Source: SZUA-430 sp044220975 (GTDB lineage Bacteria; Pseudomonadota; Alphaproteobacteria; Micropepsales; Micropepsaceae). Taken from it: a stretch of DNA of 64,000 nt. This document shows, one piece after another, positions 48,545 through 57,311 of the stretch. Numbering within the stretch: position 1 is the stretch's first letter; every line of letters starts with the position of its first letter. Under the pieces are notes generated by a model. The model did no database searches and was not told where the DNA came from. It saw only the letters and a list, made by a program, of their open reading frames with translations. The position numbers and the translations under genes are program-made. The stretch is taken from contig JBGAPZ010000005.1 of NCBI GenBank assembly GCA_044220975.1, forward strand, positions 62,001 to 126,000, written 5' to 3'.

Positions 48545-49066
48545 AGGAAGGCAACTATGTCGGCTCTGGCCCGTGTTCATGGACGACGTCAGTGGTCTTA
48601 AGATAAAGGGGCAGACACGCGCGGTTCGAAAGCGCCAAATCATCACGGGCCGCTGGCTACTGTGCACATCGCCAACTTCTCGGTGATTGTCTGTGGATCT
48701 CGAAGGACACCCTCGTTTCGCGCTCTCGGCTACAGCGGCACCTTGGCCTCGTTGCGTCCTGAGCGCGTACCCGTGTTGGCGCGGCAATGGGGCGATCGCA
48801 AGCCACCTGGCCGATCGGCATTGGTGTTCTTCAGCGAGCGAAACTTCGCCGGCGAGTGGACGCCGTACTACGAAGACGCAAGCGACCTCAGCCACTCTCC
48901 GATCAAGCCTTTGTCGATCGTGATCCAAAAGGGCGCGTGGCGCCTTTGCTCGCTGCCAAACTACGAAGGCGATTGCATATCGATGACGGCGAGTAGCTGG
49001 GATATGCCCAGCATCTTCGGCCCGAGCATTCGTTCAGCAAAAAGGCTCGATTTGACGGCGCGTTAG
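48456..49066 (+). pseudogene. Secreted beta/gamma-crystallin-like protein, frameshifted
   Basis: From the GTG at 48456 a signal peptide is read (GRTYFAGLSLLAAFACSWDAHA), then CLYRGRQLCRL and TGRWLLCTSP in the first frame to 48686. Two more frames continue it: DCLWISKD (about 48690-48720) and then GYSGTLASLRPE, FFSERNFAGEW and GAWRLCSLPNYEGDCIS to the stop at 49066. The repeated pattern G-x-W-x-L-C-x-x-P-N-[FY]-x-G-D-C is a beta/gamma-crystallin Greek-key motif, here present at least twice. Restoring SPNFSGDC needs one A and one G put back into short runs of those bases, so the breaks look like homopolymer losses. Confidence 0.65.
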
Positions 49067-49108
49067 GCAGCCGGCGATATGCCCAGCGCCCGGCTCCAAG
49101 CACCAATC

Positions 49109-49729
49109 TTACTCGGCAGCCTGTCTGTGTGCGCGATCAAGATTGGCGTTGGCAAAATCCCAACTCGCAAGCGAGTTCAGAAACCCCGCAACGTAGTCTG
49201 CTCTGCGATTTTGATGATCGAGATAGTAGGCGTGCTCCCAAAGGTCGAGCACGAGCAGAGGGCATCCGCCGCTGGCAAGAGGCGTGTCCGCGTTGCTCGT
49301 TGTCACAATTTCGGCCCTTTCGCCCACTAGCGTCAGCCACGCCCAGCCGCTCCCAAAGTGTTGGGTCGCGGCACCCATGAAGGCGCTGGCGAACCCTTCA
49401 AAGCTGTTGAAGGTTCGCTCAATCAATTGCTTGACCGGCCCTCTGGGCGCGCCGCCACCGCGATATCGCATCGAGCGCCAGTAAAAGGTGTGATTCCAAA
49501 CCTGGGCGGCGTTGTTGTGGAGCTGAGTTGTTGGGCTCGCGTCCTGACGCGCGGTTCTCCTGACGACCTCCTCTAGAGAGAGTTTGGCGAGCCCGAGCTC
49601 ATCCGCCAATGCGTTCGTCTTGTCGACATAGGCCCTGTGGTGCTTGCCGTAGTGTATTTCGACGGTCTGGGCCGAAATCACGGGCTCCAGGGCATCAACC
49701 GTGTACGGAAGATCGGGGAGAACGATCAT
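49109..49729 (-). CDS. sodB: Superoxide dismutase, Fe-type
   Basis: A 206-residue protein. Metal ligands are His26, His80, Asp162 and His166 in VEIHYGKHH, QVWNHTFYW and LDLWEHAYYLDHQ. The Gln in NNAAQVWNH, in the N-terminal half, is the residue that marks Fe- rather than Mn-dependent enzymes. It removes superoxide in the cytoplasm. It is divergent from a broken LysR gene, which could once have controlled it. It is slightly divergent from the usual family start (IVLPDLPYTVDALEPVIS is close). Confidence 0.95.
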   Translation of the reverse strand: MIVLPDLPYTVDALEPVISAQTVEIHYGKHHRAYVDKTNALADELGLAKLSLEEVVRRTARQDASPTTQLHNNAAQVWNHTFYWRSMRYRGGGAPRGPVKQLIERTFNSFEGFASAFMGAATQHFGSGWAWLTLVGERAEIVTTSNADTPLASGGCPLLVLDLWEHAYYLDHQNRRADYVAGFLNSLASWDFANANLDRAHRQAAE

Positions 49730-49860
49730 AACACCTCCATTTGTAGCAGAACCGTCGCGGTGACGACCTCTGCACCCAGCTAATTCGAGCTATGCCAAAT
49801 AACAAATGAAAATTGGCCCAACTTCAGTACAACTTCCTTGCTGCATGAAAGGACCGGCCG

Positions 49861-50749
49861 ATGGACACCGTGCTCGCACGCACCTTCCTCGAAATCGTCT
49901 CGACCGGAAGCTTCCAACGTGCGGCGGACCGGCTCCACATTTCGCAAACCGCAGTGAGTGCGCGCGTGCGCTCGCTGGAAGACCATTTGGGTCAGCCTCT
50001 GTTCGTACGCAGCGGGCGCGGTCCTGACGCGTGCTGGTGAAAAATTCCTGCGTTATGCGCCGACACTCGTACAGATGTGGCAACGCGCACGGCACGACAT
50101 TGCGGGCCCAGACGGTCACAGCAGCGTGATTGCGGTCGGGGGCGAGCTCGCGCTCTGGGAACCCTTGCTCCTTCGTTGGCTGCTTTGGATGAAGGGGGCA
50201 CACCCCTGACGTGGCATTGCGTACGCATGTTGGAATGGGACGATCTGACAAGTGCGGTCGCAGGAGGGGCGCTCGATCTCGCTATTGTCTACGCGCCTCG
50301 GACGCTTCCGGGACTCAAGATCGAACGCGTCGTCGTCGAGAAACTTGTGATGGTCACGACCGACCCCGATCGGCCGATTTTTGACGAGGGCAAATACGTG
50401 TACGTGGATTGGGGGCCTGACTTTGCCGCGCAGCACGACACGGTCTTTCCGGGGCAGACGAGCCCGGGCTTGCTCGTGGGTCTCGGTCCGCTCGGACTGA
50501 GCTATATTCTGACCGCAGGAGGTTCTGGATACTTCCGCATGAGCTCGGTGCATCAGTTGCTCGCAGATGGCAGGTTGAAACTCGTGACCGACGCGCCGGA
50601 ATTCCCCCTACCCCGCCTATGCCGTCTACCCTTTGACGAGCAAGGTCGATGCTCTCGAGCATGCGCTCGACGGCCTACGTCAAGTCGGCGAGGAAGCGAC
50701 GCGCGAGATTCAAGGTAAGAAGATGCGAGGCAAGAAGGGGCGAATATGA
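49861..50749 (+). pseudogene. LysR-type transcriptional regulator gene with about four frameshifts
   Basis: The ATG at 49861 starts DTVLARTFLEIVSTGSFQRA and RLHISQTAVSARVRSLED, a complete LysR winged-helix domain. The frame breaks near 50025 (then AVLTRAGEKFLRYAPTL), near 50210 (ALRTHV), near 50235 (WDDLTSAVAGGALDLAIVYAP in a further frame) and near 50610 (YPAYAVYPLTSKVDALEHAL). Joined, they give a typical 295-residue LysR protein with its effector-binding domain. It is divergent from sodB. The effector and targets are unknown. Confidence 0.8.
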
Positions 50750-51020
50750 TGTTGAGTGGCGTCCTCCTCGTACTGGGTCGATCGAAGGCTTCTGTCGTCG
50801 CGCGCAAAGTCGTATTCCGTCGCCGTTCGTCCAACCCAGGCTGAGGCGGCCGTCCGTCGATCCGCCACACGATGCCATCACGGCATACGCTAAGAATGTC
50901 AGCGCGGGCATGATTGTTGCCGGGGCATACGGCCATCAAGGATGGCGGGAGTGGTTTCTGGGAACCTCGACGCAGCACCTGTTCAAGACCAGTCCGGCAC
51001 CGATTTTCGTCCAGCACTGA
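50750..51020 (+). pseudogene. Remnant of a UspA-type universal stress protein
   Basis: The C-terminal part is clear: HDAITAYAKNVSAGMIVAGA, then YGHQGWREWFLGTSTQHLF and SPAPIFVQH, which matches the end of UspA domains (GxYGHxxxREWxLG is the ATP-binding area). No matching N-terminus or good start is found upstream; sequence from 50750 to about 50870 reads only as fragments in different frames. It begins right after the broken LysR gene. Confidence 0.65.
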
Positions 51021-51130
51021 GCCCGCAGGTCAAGTTCCGTTGCATCGAACGTGCAATAGTTTGCATTTGATATCGGGCGCCGGAGCTGCAGATTGATTGA
51101 GCAGAGCGTTCCACCGTTTCGGGCTAGACC

Positions 51131-52315
51131 ATGCCCACACCGTCTCGAGTCTTGATCAGCGGGATCGGCGTCGCCGGCCCCACGCTTGCCTATTGGCTCG
51201 TCCATCACGGGTTTGAGGTCACGCTCGTCGAGGAGGCGTCACAACCGCGTACCGGCGGCTACGTGATCGACTTTTGGGGTCTGGGCTTCGACGTCGCCGA
51301 GAAGATGGGCCTCATCCCGGCGCTGAAGCGCCAAGGCTACATGCTCGAGGAGGTTCGTATCGTCGACGCCAACGGCAGACGCGTCGGCGGCTTTGCCGCC
51401 CAAGTTTTTGCGCGCGCCACAAATGGGCGCTATGTGAGCATCGCTCGCAGCGATCTTGCGCGCGAGATCTACGGACGGGTTTCGAATCGCGCCGAGACGA
51501 TCTTTGGGGATCGCGTGACCGGGCTCTTTCCGGAGTCCGAGGGGGTTCGCGTGCACTTCGAGCACGCGAAGCCACGCGAATTCTCGCTGGTAATCGGCGC
51601 CGATGGTCTTCATTCGGGCATTCGAGCGCTCGCGTTTCCGCGTCAGGACGGCGAGGTCTACCTTGGCTACAAAGTGGCTGCTTTCCAGGCCACGGGGTAC
51701 CCGCGGCGCGACGAGCTGACCTATGTCAGCTACAGTCAGCCGGGCAAGCAGATCGCGCGGTTTTCGATGCGCGACGACCGGACGCTCTTCCTCTTCGTTT
51801 TCGTAGATAACAACCGTGTGAAGCCGCACGATTTGGCCGGCCAACGAGCGGTCTTGCGCGATCGGTTCGGCAACGCGGGCTGGGAGTGTCGTGACATTCT
51901 GGATCGGCTCAATCACACAGACGACCTCTATTTCGACCGCGTTAGCCAGATTCGTCTGAAGACGTGGAGCCGCGGCCGCATCGCGCTTGTCGGCGACGCA
52001 GCGTTCTCTCCGTCGTTGCTTGCGGGAGAAGGTGCAGGGCTCGGGATGGCGGCGGCCTATGTCCTTGCCGGCGAGATCGCGGCCGCCAAGGGAGACTATA
52101 AAGCGGCTTTTGCGCGCTACCAGATGGTTCTTTCGGGCTTCTTGCTGGAAAAGCAGGATGCGGCGCGACGCTTCGCAAGCGCCTTTGCCCCACGAACCGA
52201 GTTCGGTCTCATCTTTCGCAATCTCGTCACGCGTGCCATGCGCATTCCCGTCGTCGCCGACCTCGCGTTCGGTCAAGGCGTTCGCGACCGAATCGCCTTG
52301 CCCGCCTATCCGTGA
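51131..52315 (+). CDS. FAD-dependent monooxygenase (PHBH/TetX-type)
   Basis: A 394-residue flavoprotein. The N-terminal dinucleotide fold has SGIGVAGPTLAYWL and TLVEEA; VIGADGLHSGIR is the DG motif for FAD and NADPH; GRIALVGDAAFSPS followed by GEGAGLGMAAAYVLA is the GD motif. Members hydroxylate aromatic or polycyclic compounds, including some antibiotics. The substrate is not known. The gene is intact though flanked by broken ones, and it lacks an obvious operon partner. Confidence 0.92.
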   Translation: MPTPSRVLISGIGVAGPTLAYWLVHHGFEVTLVEEASQPRTGGYVIDFWGLGFDVAEKMGLIPALKRQGYMLEEVRIVDANGRRVGGFAAQVFARATNGRYVSIARSDLAREIYGRVSNRAETIFGDRVTGLFPESEGVRVHFEHAKPREFSLVIGADGLHSGIRALAFPRQDGEVYLGYKVAAFQATGYPRRDELTYVSYSQPGKQIARFSMRDDRTLFLFVFVDNNRVKPHDLAGQRAVLRDRFGNAGWECRDILDRLNHTDDLYFDRVSQIRLKTWSRGRIALVGDAAFSPSLLAGEGAGLGMAAAYVLAGEIAAAKGDYKAAFARYQMVLSGFLLEKQDAARRFASAFAPRTEFGLIFRNLVTRAMRIPVVADLAFGQGVRDRIALPAYP

Positions 52316-52769
52316 GGCTATTCGCCGTTGGCGCGCCCATCTGCATTCTTGAGCAAGATCGCCAGGATGATGAGGGAGAAGGCCGTACCAAAAAAATCCG
52401 AAGAGTCTTTCGCGCGTGCGGCGCCACATGCGCAGGGTTGCGGCGTCGATAGACGTTACACGATCGCGCGGTGCTTAAAGTCGTCCATGTCGTAAGCGCG
52501 AGCAATACCGTCAGATAGACCGTCAGAAGTGGAGGCTTAGGTGCTTGCGTAAGCGTCCGGAGTTTGCGGCACATCAACTCCCAAGCGGTGGCTCTTGGCA
52601 CAGAGTGACGTCGTCGAAGGCGTAAGTTTCGCCGCGGCGCACTTCGTTAGGGCAAGGTGCCAGCCGCTGTCGTCTGCACAGTCGATGCAATCCTTACAGA
52701 CGTTGACGAAAACCTCGTCGGAATGACGTTGCGTCATGTGGGGACAAGTGATTGATTGTATTTGGCAAT
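52316..52769. other. Gap before tRNA-Arg with traces of a small membrane protein
   Basis: About 450 bases. On the minus strand a hydrophobic stretch TVYLTVLLALTTWTTL (about 52470-52515) and, in another frame, GTAFSLIILAILLKNADG (about 52325-52390) could be two helices of one small membrane protein if a frameshift in or near the run of seven A/T at 52390-52396 is allowed. This is weak. Nothing else recognisable is present. Confidence 0.4.
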
Positions 52770-52846
52770 GACCCCGTAGCTCAGCAGGATAGAGCGGCAG
52801 ATTCCTAATCTGTAGGTCGGACGTTCGAATCGTCTCGGGGTCACCA
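52770..52846 (+). tRNA. tRNA-Arg (anticodon CCU)
   Basis: A 77-base cloverleaf. The acceptor arms GACCCCG and CGGGGTC pair fully, followed by A and an encoded CCA end (52844-52846). The D arm has AGCTCAGCAGGATAGAGC; the anticodon stem GCAGA/TCTGT encloses the loop TTCCTAA, giving anticodon CCU, which reads AGG; the T arm has GTTCGAATC. The gene lies at the right edge of the stretch rich in broken and accessory genes. Confidence 0.95.
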
Positions 52847-52847
52847 C

Positions 52848-53816
52848 TCATTTCGACCCGTAGGTTGCCGTCACACCGCGCGCGAGCGTCGCGATCGCGG
52901 TGCGCAGTTCGCGCGGTTCGAGCACTTCCATCTCCGCACCCAAATAGAGCAACTGGCGAGCGGCGATTTCGTCGGCTTCGACGGGGATCGTCGCTTTGAT
53001 CCAGCCTTCGGGCTTGCAGGGCTGATGGTCGGCTTCCACCGCTTGCGCCGCAGCGGGGCTGACATCGTGAAGGAGCCTGCGCCCGCGCGGCGAGAGTTTG
53101 ATCGTCGCGCGGTCTTTGAGCAGCCGGGCTTCGAACTCCTTCGCTGCCTGCGCCCAGTATTTTGCGAGGTCGAAACGGGGCGGGCGGCGCGACGGCGTTT
53201 CCAGAACGGCCAGCGCTTTGATGTTCGAGATCCGGTACATGCGCGGCTTCGCGTCGCTTGCGGCGACGAGATACCAAGTGCCCGCTTTGAACACGAGGCC
53301 GAGCGGATCGAGTTCGCGGGTGACGGTGTCTTTCCAACTGTCGTACGTGATCTTGATGCGGCGGTCGCGCCAGACTGCCGTACCGAGCGTGGGCAAATGT
53401 GTGGGCTGTTCCGCGCGGCGGTACCAATTCAACGGGTCGAGATGGAAGCGCTCTGCCACGCGCTGCGCGCTGGCACCGGAGTCGGCGGGAAGGCTCGCGA
53501 GCAGTTTTAACTGCGCCGCTGCTGCATCGGCACCTAGCCCTAAGTCCGACGCGGCATCGCCCACGCCCGCCAGCAATAGGGCTTCGGCTTCGGCCGGCGT
53601 GAAGCCAGTTAAACGCGTGCGGTAGCCGTCGAGCAATGCGAAGCCACCGTTGCGGCCGCGTTCCGCGTAAACGGGAACGCCGGCTGCGCTCAGTTGGTCG
53701 ACGTCGCGGTAGATCGTGCGGACCGAGACTTCGAATTCCTGCGCCAAGGTTTCCGCGCTCACGCGGCCGCGCATTTGCAGCAGGATCAGGATCGAGAGGA
53801 GACGGCTCGCGCGCAT
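52848..53816 (-). CDS. YafY-type HTH/WYL-domain transcriptional regulator
   Basis: A 322-residue protein. The N-terminus carries a winged helix (SRLLSILILLQMRGRVSAET, EVSVRTIYRDVDQLSAAGVPV), followed by a WYL domain (about residues 140-210, with DPLGLVFKAGTWYLVAASDA) that usually binds a ligand or nucleic acid, and a C-terminal WCX-like part. Its stop is one base from the tRNA 3' end. It is divergent from a Tat-exported protein gene, which it may control. Confidence 0.92.
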   Translation of the reverse strand: MRASRLLSILILLQMRGRVSAETLAQEFEVSVRTIYRDVDQLSAAGVPVYAERGRNGGFALLDGYRTRLTGFTPAEAEALLLAGVGDAASDLGLGADAAAAQLKLLASLPADSGASAQRVAERFHLDPLNWYRRAEQPTHLPTLGTAVWRDRRIKITYDSWKDTVTRELDPLGLVFKAGTWYLVAASDAKPRMYRISNIKALAVLETPSRRPPRFDLAKYWAQAAKEFEARLLKDRATIKLSPRGRRLLHDVSPAAAQAVEADHQPCKPEGWIKATIPVEADEIAARQLLYLGAEMEVLEPRELRTAIATLARGVTATYGSK

Positions 53817-53898
53817 TTCTCCCTCCTAGCACAAATACCTGACATTGGATGTCATGCATTGTGGTTTACGACCGGCCGCCTAACTGGAGGGTCGGATT

Positions 53899-54471
53899 AT
53901 GGATCAGCAAAGACGGACGATTTTGGGTGCGGCGGCCGCGGGTGCCGCAGCAGCCATGTTTGCCACCACGGGATCGGCGGGCGCTGGGCAAGCGGGCGCG
54001 CCTGCAAAGACGACGCCGGGCAAGCCCGGCGACTTCAACTTCCTGGCCGGCGAATGGCGGATCAAGCATCGGCGCCTTCCGGCGCCTGGCGGCAAGTGGG
54101 ACGAGTTCGAAGGCGAGGCGACGTGTTGGACCATCCTCGGCGGCGTCGGCAGCGTGGAGGAGTTGCGCATCCCGGCACGCAATTTTAGCGGCATGGGGCT
54201 TCGCCTGCTCGACGTCACGAACCGCGTCTGGTCGGACTTTTGGGTGAACGGCAAGAGCGGCGTGCTGACGACGCCCGGCCAGACGGGCAGCTTCGAGAAT
54301 GGCGCCGGCATCTTCCTCGCCGACGACGTCGACGACGGTAAGCCGATCAAAGTGCGCGGCGTCTGGGACGAGATCACGCCGACGTCGTGCCGGTGGGCCC
54401 AAGCGATTTCGCGCGATGGCGGGAAGACGTGGGATGAGAATTGGGTGATGAAGTGGACGCGCGTAAAATAG
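53899..54471 (+). CDS. Tat-exported small protein, DUF1579-like
   Basis: A 190-residue protein with a twin-arginine signal (DQQRRTILGAAAAGAAAAMF). The mature part starts DFNFLAGEWRIKHRRLP and continues with beta strands (FWVNGKSGVLTTPGQ, VRGVWDEITPTSCRWAQA, WDENWVMKWTRV), which fits a lipocalin-like or DUF1579-type barrel. Function unknown. It is divergent from the YafY-type regulator and followed 24 bases later by an SDR gene. Confidence 0.7.
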   Translation: MDQQRRTILGAAAAGAAAAMFATTGSAGAGQAGAPAKTTPGKPGDFNFLAGEWRIKHRRLPAPGGKWDEFEGEATCWTILGGVGSVEELRIPARNFSGMGLRLLDVTNRVWSDFWVNGKSGVLTTPGQTGSFENGAGIFLADDVDDGKPIKVRGVWDEITPTSCRWAQAISRDGGKTWDENWVMKWTRVK

Positions 54472-54495
54472 GCGCCACTTGATAGACGTTCACGG

Positions 54496-55254
54496 TTGGG
54501 CGACAGTCCCGCCGTGGACGATCTTTTCAACTTAACGGGCAAGATTGCGCTCGTGACCGGCGGGTCGCGCGGCTTGGGCTTGCAAATGGTGCGCGCGTTC
54601 GCCGAACGCGGCGCCGATATCATCATCGCGAGCCGGAAGCTTGAAGCTTGCGAGGCGGCGGCGGACGAAGTTCGCGCGATGGGGCGCCGGGCGCTTGCGA
54701 TTGCGGCCAACGCCAGCAAGTGGAGCGAGATGGACCGCCTGGCCGAGGCTGCCTACGGCGCGTTCGGGCGGATCGACATTCTGGTCAACAACGCCGGCAT
54801 GTCACCCGCCATCCCTTCGCACGAGGTGACGGAGGAGTGGTTCGACAAGATCGTCGCGCTCAACTTCAAGGGGCCGTTCCGGCTGGCGGCCAACGTCGCC
54901 AAGCGCATGGCGGACGGCGACGGCGGCGTGATCATCAACATTTCGTCCACAGGCGCACTGGTGCCACTACCCGCGGTCGTTCCCTATTCCGGCGCGAAGG
55001 CGGCGCTGAACGCGATGACGGTGTCGCTCGCGCGCGAGTACGGGCCGAAGGTGCGCGTGAACGCGATTTCGGCAGGACCGTTTCTGACCGATATTTCCAA
55101 GGCTTGGAGCGAGGAGGCGCGCCGCACGGCGCACAACTCGCTGCATCGACCGGGCCGGCCGGAAGAGATCGTGACGACGGCGCTTTATCTCGCAAGCCCC
55201 GCGTCGAGCTTCACGACAGGTGCGATCGTGCGTTGCGACGGCGGGCAGAGCTGA
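54496..55254 (+). CDS. SDR-family NAD(P)-dependent oxidoreductase
   Basis: A 252-residue classical short-chain dehydrogenase. The cofactor loop is TGGSRGLGL, then NNAG, and the catalytic set is Ser in NISSTGA with the YSGAK Tyr and Lys; the C-terminal part has RPGRPEEIVTTALYLASP. The start used is TTG at 54496; a GTG at 54514 would shorten it by six residues. Close relatives include gluconate 5-dehydrogenase-like enzymes, but the substrate is not known. Confidence 0.92.
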   Translation: MGDSPAVDDLFNLTGKIALVTGGSRGLGLQMVRAFAERGADIIIASRKLEACEAAADEVRAMGRRALAIAANASKWSEMDRLAEAAYGAFGRIDILVNNAGMSPAIPSHEVTEEWFDKIVALNFKGPFRLAANVAKRMADGDGGVIINISSTGALVPLPAVVPYSGAKAALNAMTVSLAREYGPKVRVNAISAGPFLTDISKAWSEEARRTAHNSLHRPGRPEEIVTTALYLASPASSFTTGAIVRCDGGQS

Positions 55255-55344
55255 CGGCGCTCGCTCTCGTGCCAGCGTTGATTCTTCGTCGCCCGCGTTA
55301 CAATTGAGTGTCGCCGATTCGCGACAGCAACCGGTGAGCCCCTG

Positions 55345-56322
55345 ATGCGCGTTGGTCTTACGTACGATCTTCGGTCGGACTATCTGAAGGAAGGCTACTC
55401 CCTTGAGGAGACGGCGGAGTTCGACAAAGAAGACACGATCGCGGGCCTTGAGGGTGCGATCGCGAGCCACGGGCATAAGGTCGATCGCATCGGGAACGTG
55501 AAGGCGCTGGTCGCGCGGCTTGCCAAAGGGGATCGTTGGGATCTCGTCTTCAACATCGCGGAAGGCATGCGCGGGATCGCGCGCGAGGCGCAAGTGCCGG
55601 CGTTGCTTGAGGCGTACGACATCCCTTGCACGTTCGCGGATGCGGGTGTTCTGACGCTTTGTCTGCACAAGGGTTACACCAAGGCGGTGCTGCAGGCGGC
55701 CGGTGTCGCGACGGCGCCGTTTGCCGTGGTCGAGCGCGAGGAGGACATTGCGCGCGTCGCCCTGCCCTACCCGCTTTTCGTGAAACCTGTCGCGGAAGGC
55801 ACGGGAAAAGGCATCACGCCGCGTTCGATCGTGCGCGACGCCGCGGCGTTAAAGCCCGCCGTGCTCGACCTATTGAAGAAGCACGGTCAGCCGGTGCTGG
55901 TGGAACCCTATCTGACGGGGCGCGAGTTTACCGTCGGCCTATTCGGTTCGGGCGCGTTGACGCGCGCGGTTGCGGCGATGGAAATTCACTTAGGCGAGAA
56001 GGCGGAGCCCGGGCTCTACTCGCTTTCGAACAAAGAGAACTACGAAGACCGCGTGACCTACACGATCGCGACCGACGCGCTGGGCCGCGAGGCGGAGCGT
56101 GTGGCCATTGCCGCGTGGACGGCGCTGGGTTGTCGCGACGCGGGCCGCGCGGATTTGCGCGCCGGCGCGGACGGCAAAGTGTATTTCCTGGAAGTGAACC
56201 CGCTCGCCGGCATCAACGAGAAGACGTCGGACCTGCCGATCATGTGGCGGTTGCTGGGGCGGAAGTACGAGGATTTGATCGGCATCATCCTCGACGAAGC
56301 GATGACGCGGGTGAAGCGCTAG
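55345..56322 (+). CDS. ATP-grasp ligase, D-alanine-D-alanine ligase-like
   Basis: A 325-residue protein with an N-terminal Rossmann-like part (VGLTYDLRSDYLKEGYS, DLVFNIAEGMRGIAREAQVPALLE), a central ATP-grasp domain (PLFVKPVAEGTGKGI, VEPYLTGREFTVGLFG) and C-terminal Mg-binding residues in DLRAGADGKVYFLEVNPLAGI. This matches the Ddl fold, but the gene is outside any cell-wall cluster and some Ddl positions look different. It may join other amino acids or peptides. It is preceded by a 90-base gap. Confidence 0.85.
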   Translation: MRVGLTYDLRSDYLKEGYSLEETAEFDKEDTIAGLEGAIASHGHKVDRIGNVKALVARLAKGDRWDLVFNIAEGMRGIAREAQVPALLEAYDIPCTFADAGVLTLCLHKGYTKAVLQAAGVATAPFAVVEREEDIARVALPYPLFVKPVAEGTGKGITPRSIVRDAAALKPAVLDLLKKHGQPVLVEPYLTGREFTVGLFGSGALTRAVAAMEIHLGEKAEPGLYSLSNKENYEDRVTYTIATDALGREAERVAIAAWTALGCRDAGRADLRAGADGKVYFLEVNPLAGINEKTSDLPIMWRLLGRKYEDLIGIILDEAMTRVKR

Positions 56323-56463
56323 CGGAATGACCATCGGGCCTACGCTTCCGGGGGCTTGCCATTGACCTGTGACGACGGTGGTTGGTAGCAGTTCTTCGTG
56401 CTGGGTCGAGCAGTAGGCGAATTGTTGGCGCTGCCGCGGCCCTAACACAGGAACGCGAAGACA

Positions 56464-57282
56464 GTGTTCAAAGCGAAACTTACTTTGTTCGGCGCCGCGA
56501 TGTCGGCCGCGTTGCTATTCGGCCCGGCGCATGCGGAGGCTGTCGTCCCGCTTGAGACGTATGTTGGAAAACTCAAACAGGTTCGCGTCACGATAGCGGG
56601 AGGAGAGCGGCAATTCCTCTTCGACACCGGCGGTGGCTATACGTTGATTTCTCCGGCGATCGCCCAAGCCCTCGGCTGCGTGCCATCCGGGCGTATCGCC
56701 GGCTTTCGAATGACGGGCGAACGATTCGACACACCGCTTTGCCGGCGGGTGCGCTTTTCGATCGGCACTCTAACGTCGCAAACCGAGACGGCCGGCGTGT
56801 TCGATCTCATGGCCCTGCTGCCAAAGGAGCTGCCGCGGCTTGATGGCGTCATTTCTTTGGCGAGCTTTCAGGGCCGCCGCATAGCGCTCGACCTCGCAGC
56901 CGGCAAATTGAGCGTCGCCGCGCGGCCGAAGGGACACAACTTTTCCTGTCGTGCCGCATCCGGGCTCGACGGCAGCGGTTACGTGCTGTTTGCTGCAGTC
57001 GAGCGGGCGGGGTCGGAGTACTGGTTCGAGGTCGACTCGGGCAATGTCGACGTCGTTCGTCTTGCGCCGCATGTTGCGCCCGCGTTCGGGCTTGATTCAA
57101 ACTCACAAGAGACGAAGCAAATCGACTTCTCGCTCGGAGGCGCGCCCGCCGTGCGCGTGGGCGCTCGGGTCGCGGAAATCCTGTATGACGGCGTCATCGG
57201 CGCAGAGTACCTTGGGCATGGGACGCTCTATGCGGACCTCGGCGGCCGCGTGTCGTGTAGCTGGCAGCCCCACCCGTTGTGA
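56464..57282 (+). CDS. Secreted two-lobed retropepsin-like aspartic protease homologue
   Basis: A 272-residue protein starting GTG, with a signal peptide (TLFGAAMSAALLFGPAHA). FLFDTGGGYTLIS places a DTG motif at residues 54-56 and FEVDSGNVDVV a DSG motif at 191-193, so each half carries one catalytic-type Asp, as in single-chain pepsin folds; the strands between them (DGVISLASFQGRRIALDL) resemble the flap and hydrophobic glycine segment. Bacterial retropepsin-like proteins usually have one such motif per chain. Activity is inferred. Confidence 0.75.
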   Translation: MFKAKLTLFGAAMSAALLFGPAHAEAVVPLETYVGKLKQVRVTIAGGERQFLFDTGGGYTLISPAIAQALGCVPSGRIAGFRMTGERFDTPLCRRVRFSIGTLTSQTETAGVFDLMALLPKELPRLDGVISLASFQGRRIALDLAAGKLSVAARPKGHNFSCRAASGLDGSGYVLFAAVERAGSEYWFEVDSGNVDVVRLAPHVAPAFGLDSNSQETKQIDFSLGGAPAVRVGARVAEILYDGVIGAEYLGHGTLYADLGGRVSCSWQPHPL

Positions 57283-57311
57283 TGCTTCAGTGAGTTCAGG
57301 GGATTCTTGCG

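Noticed and set aside
51239..52429. Minus-strand open frame of 396 codons
   Set aside because: Antisense to the FAD monooxygenase, whose dinucleotide and GD motifs are unambiguous.
52537..53859. Minus-strand open frame of 440 codons
   Set aside because: It passes through the tRNA-Arg gene and overlaps the YafY-type regulator in another frame; no protein-like features.
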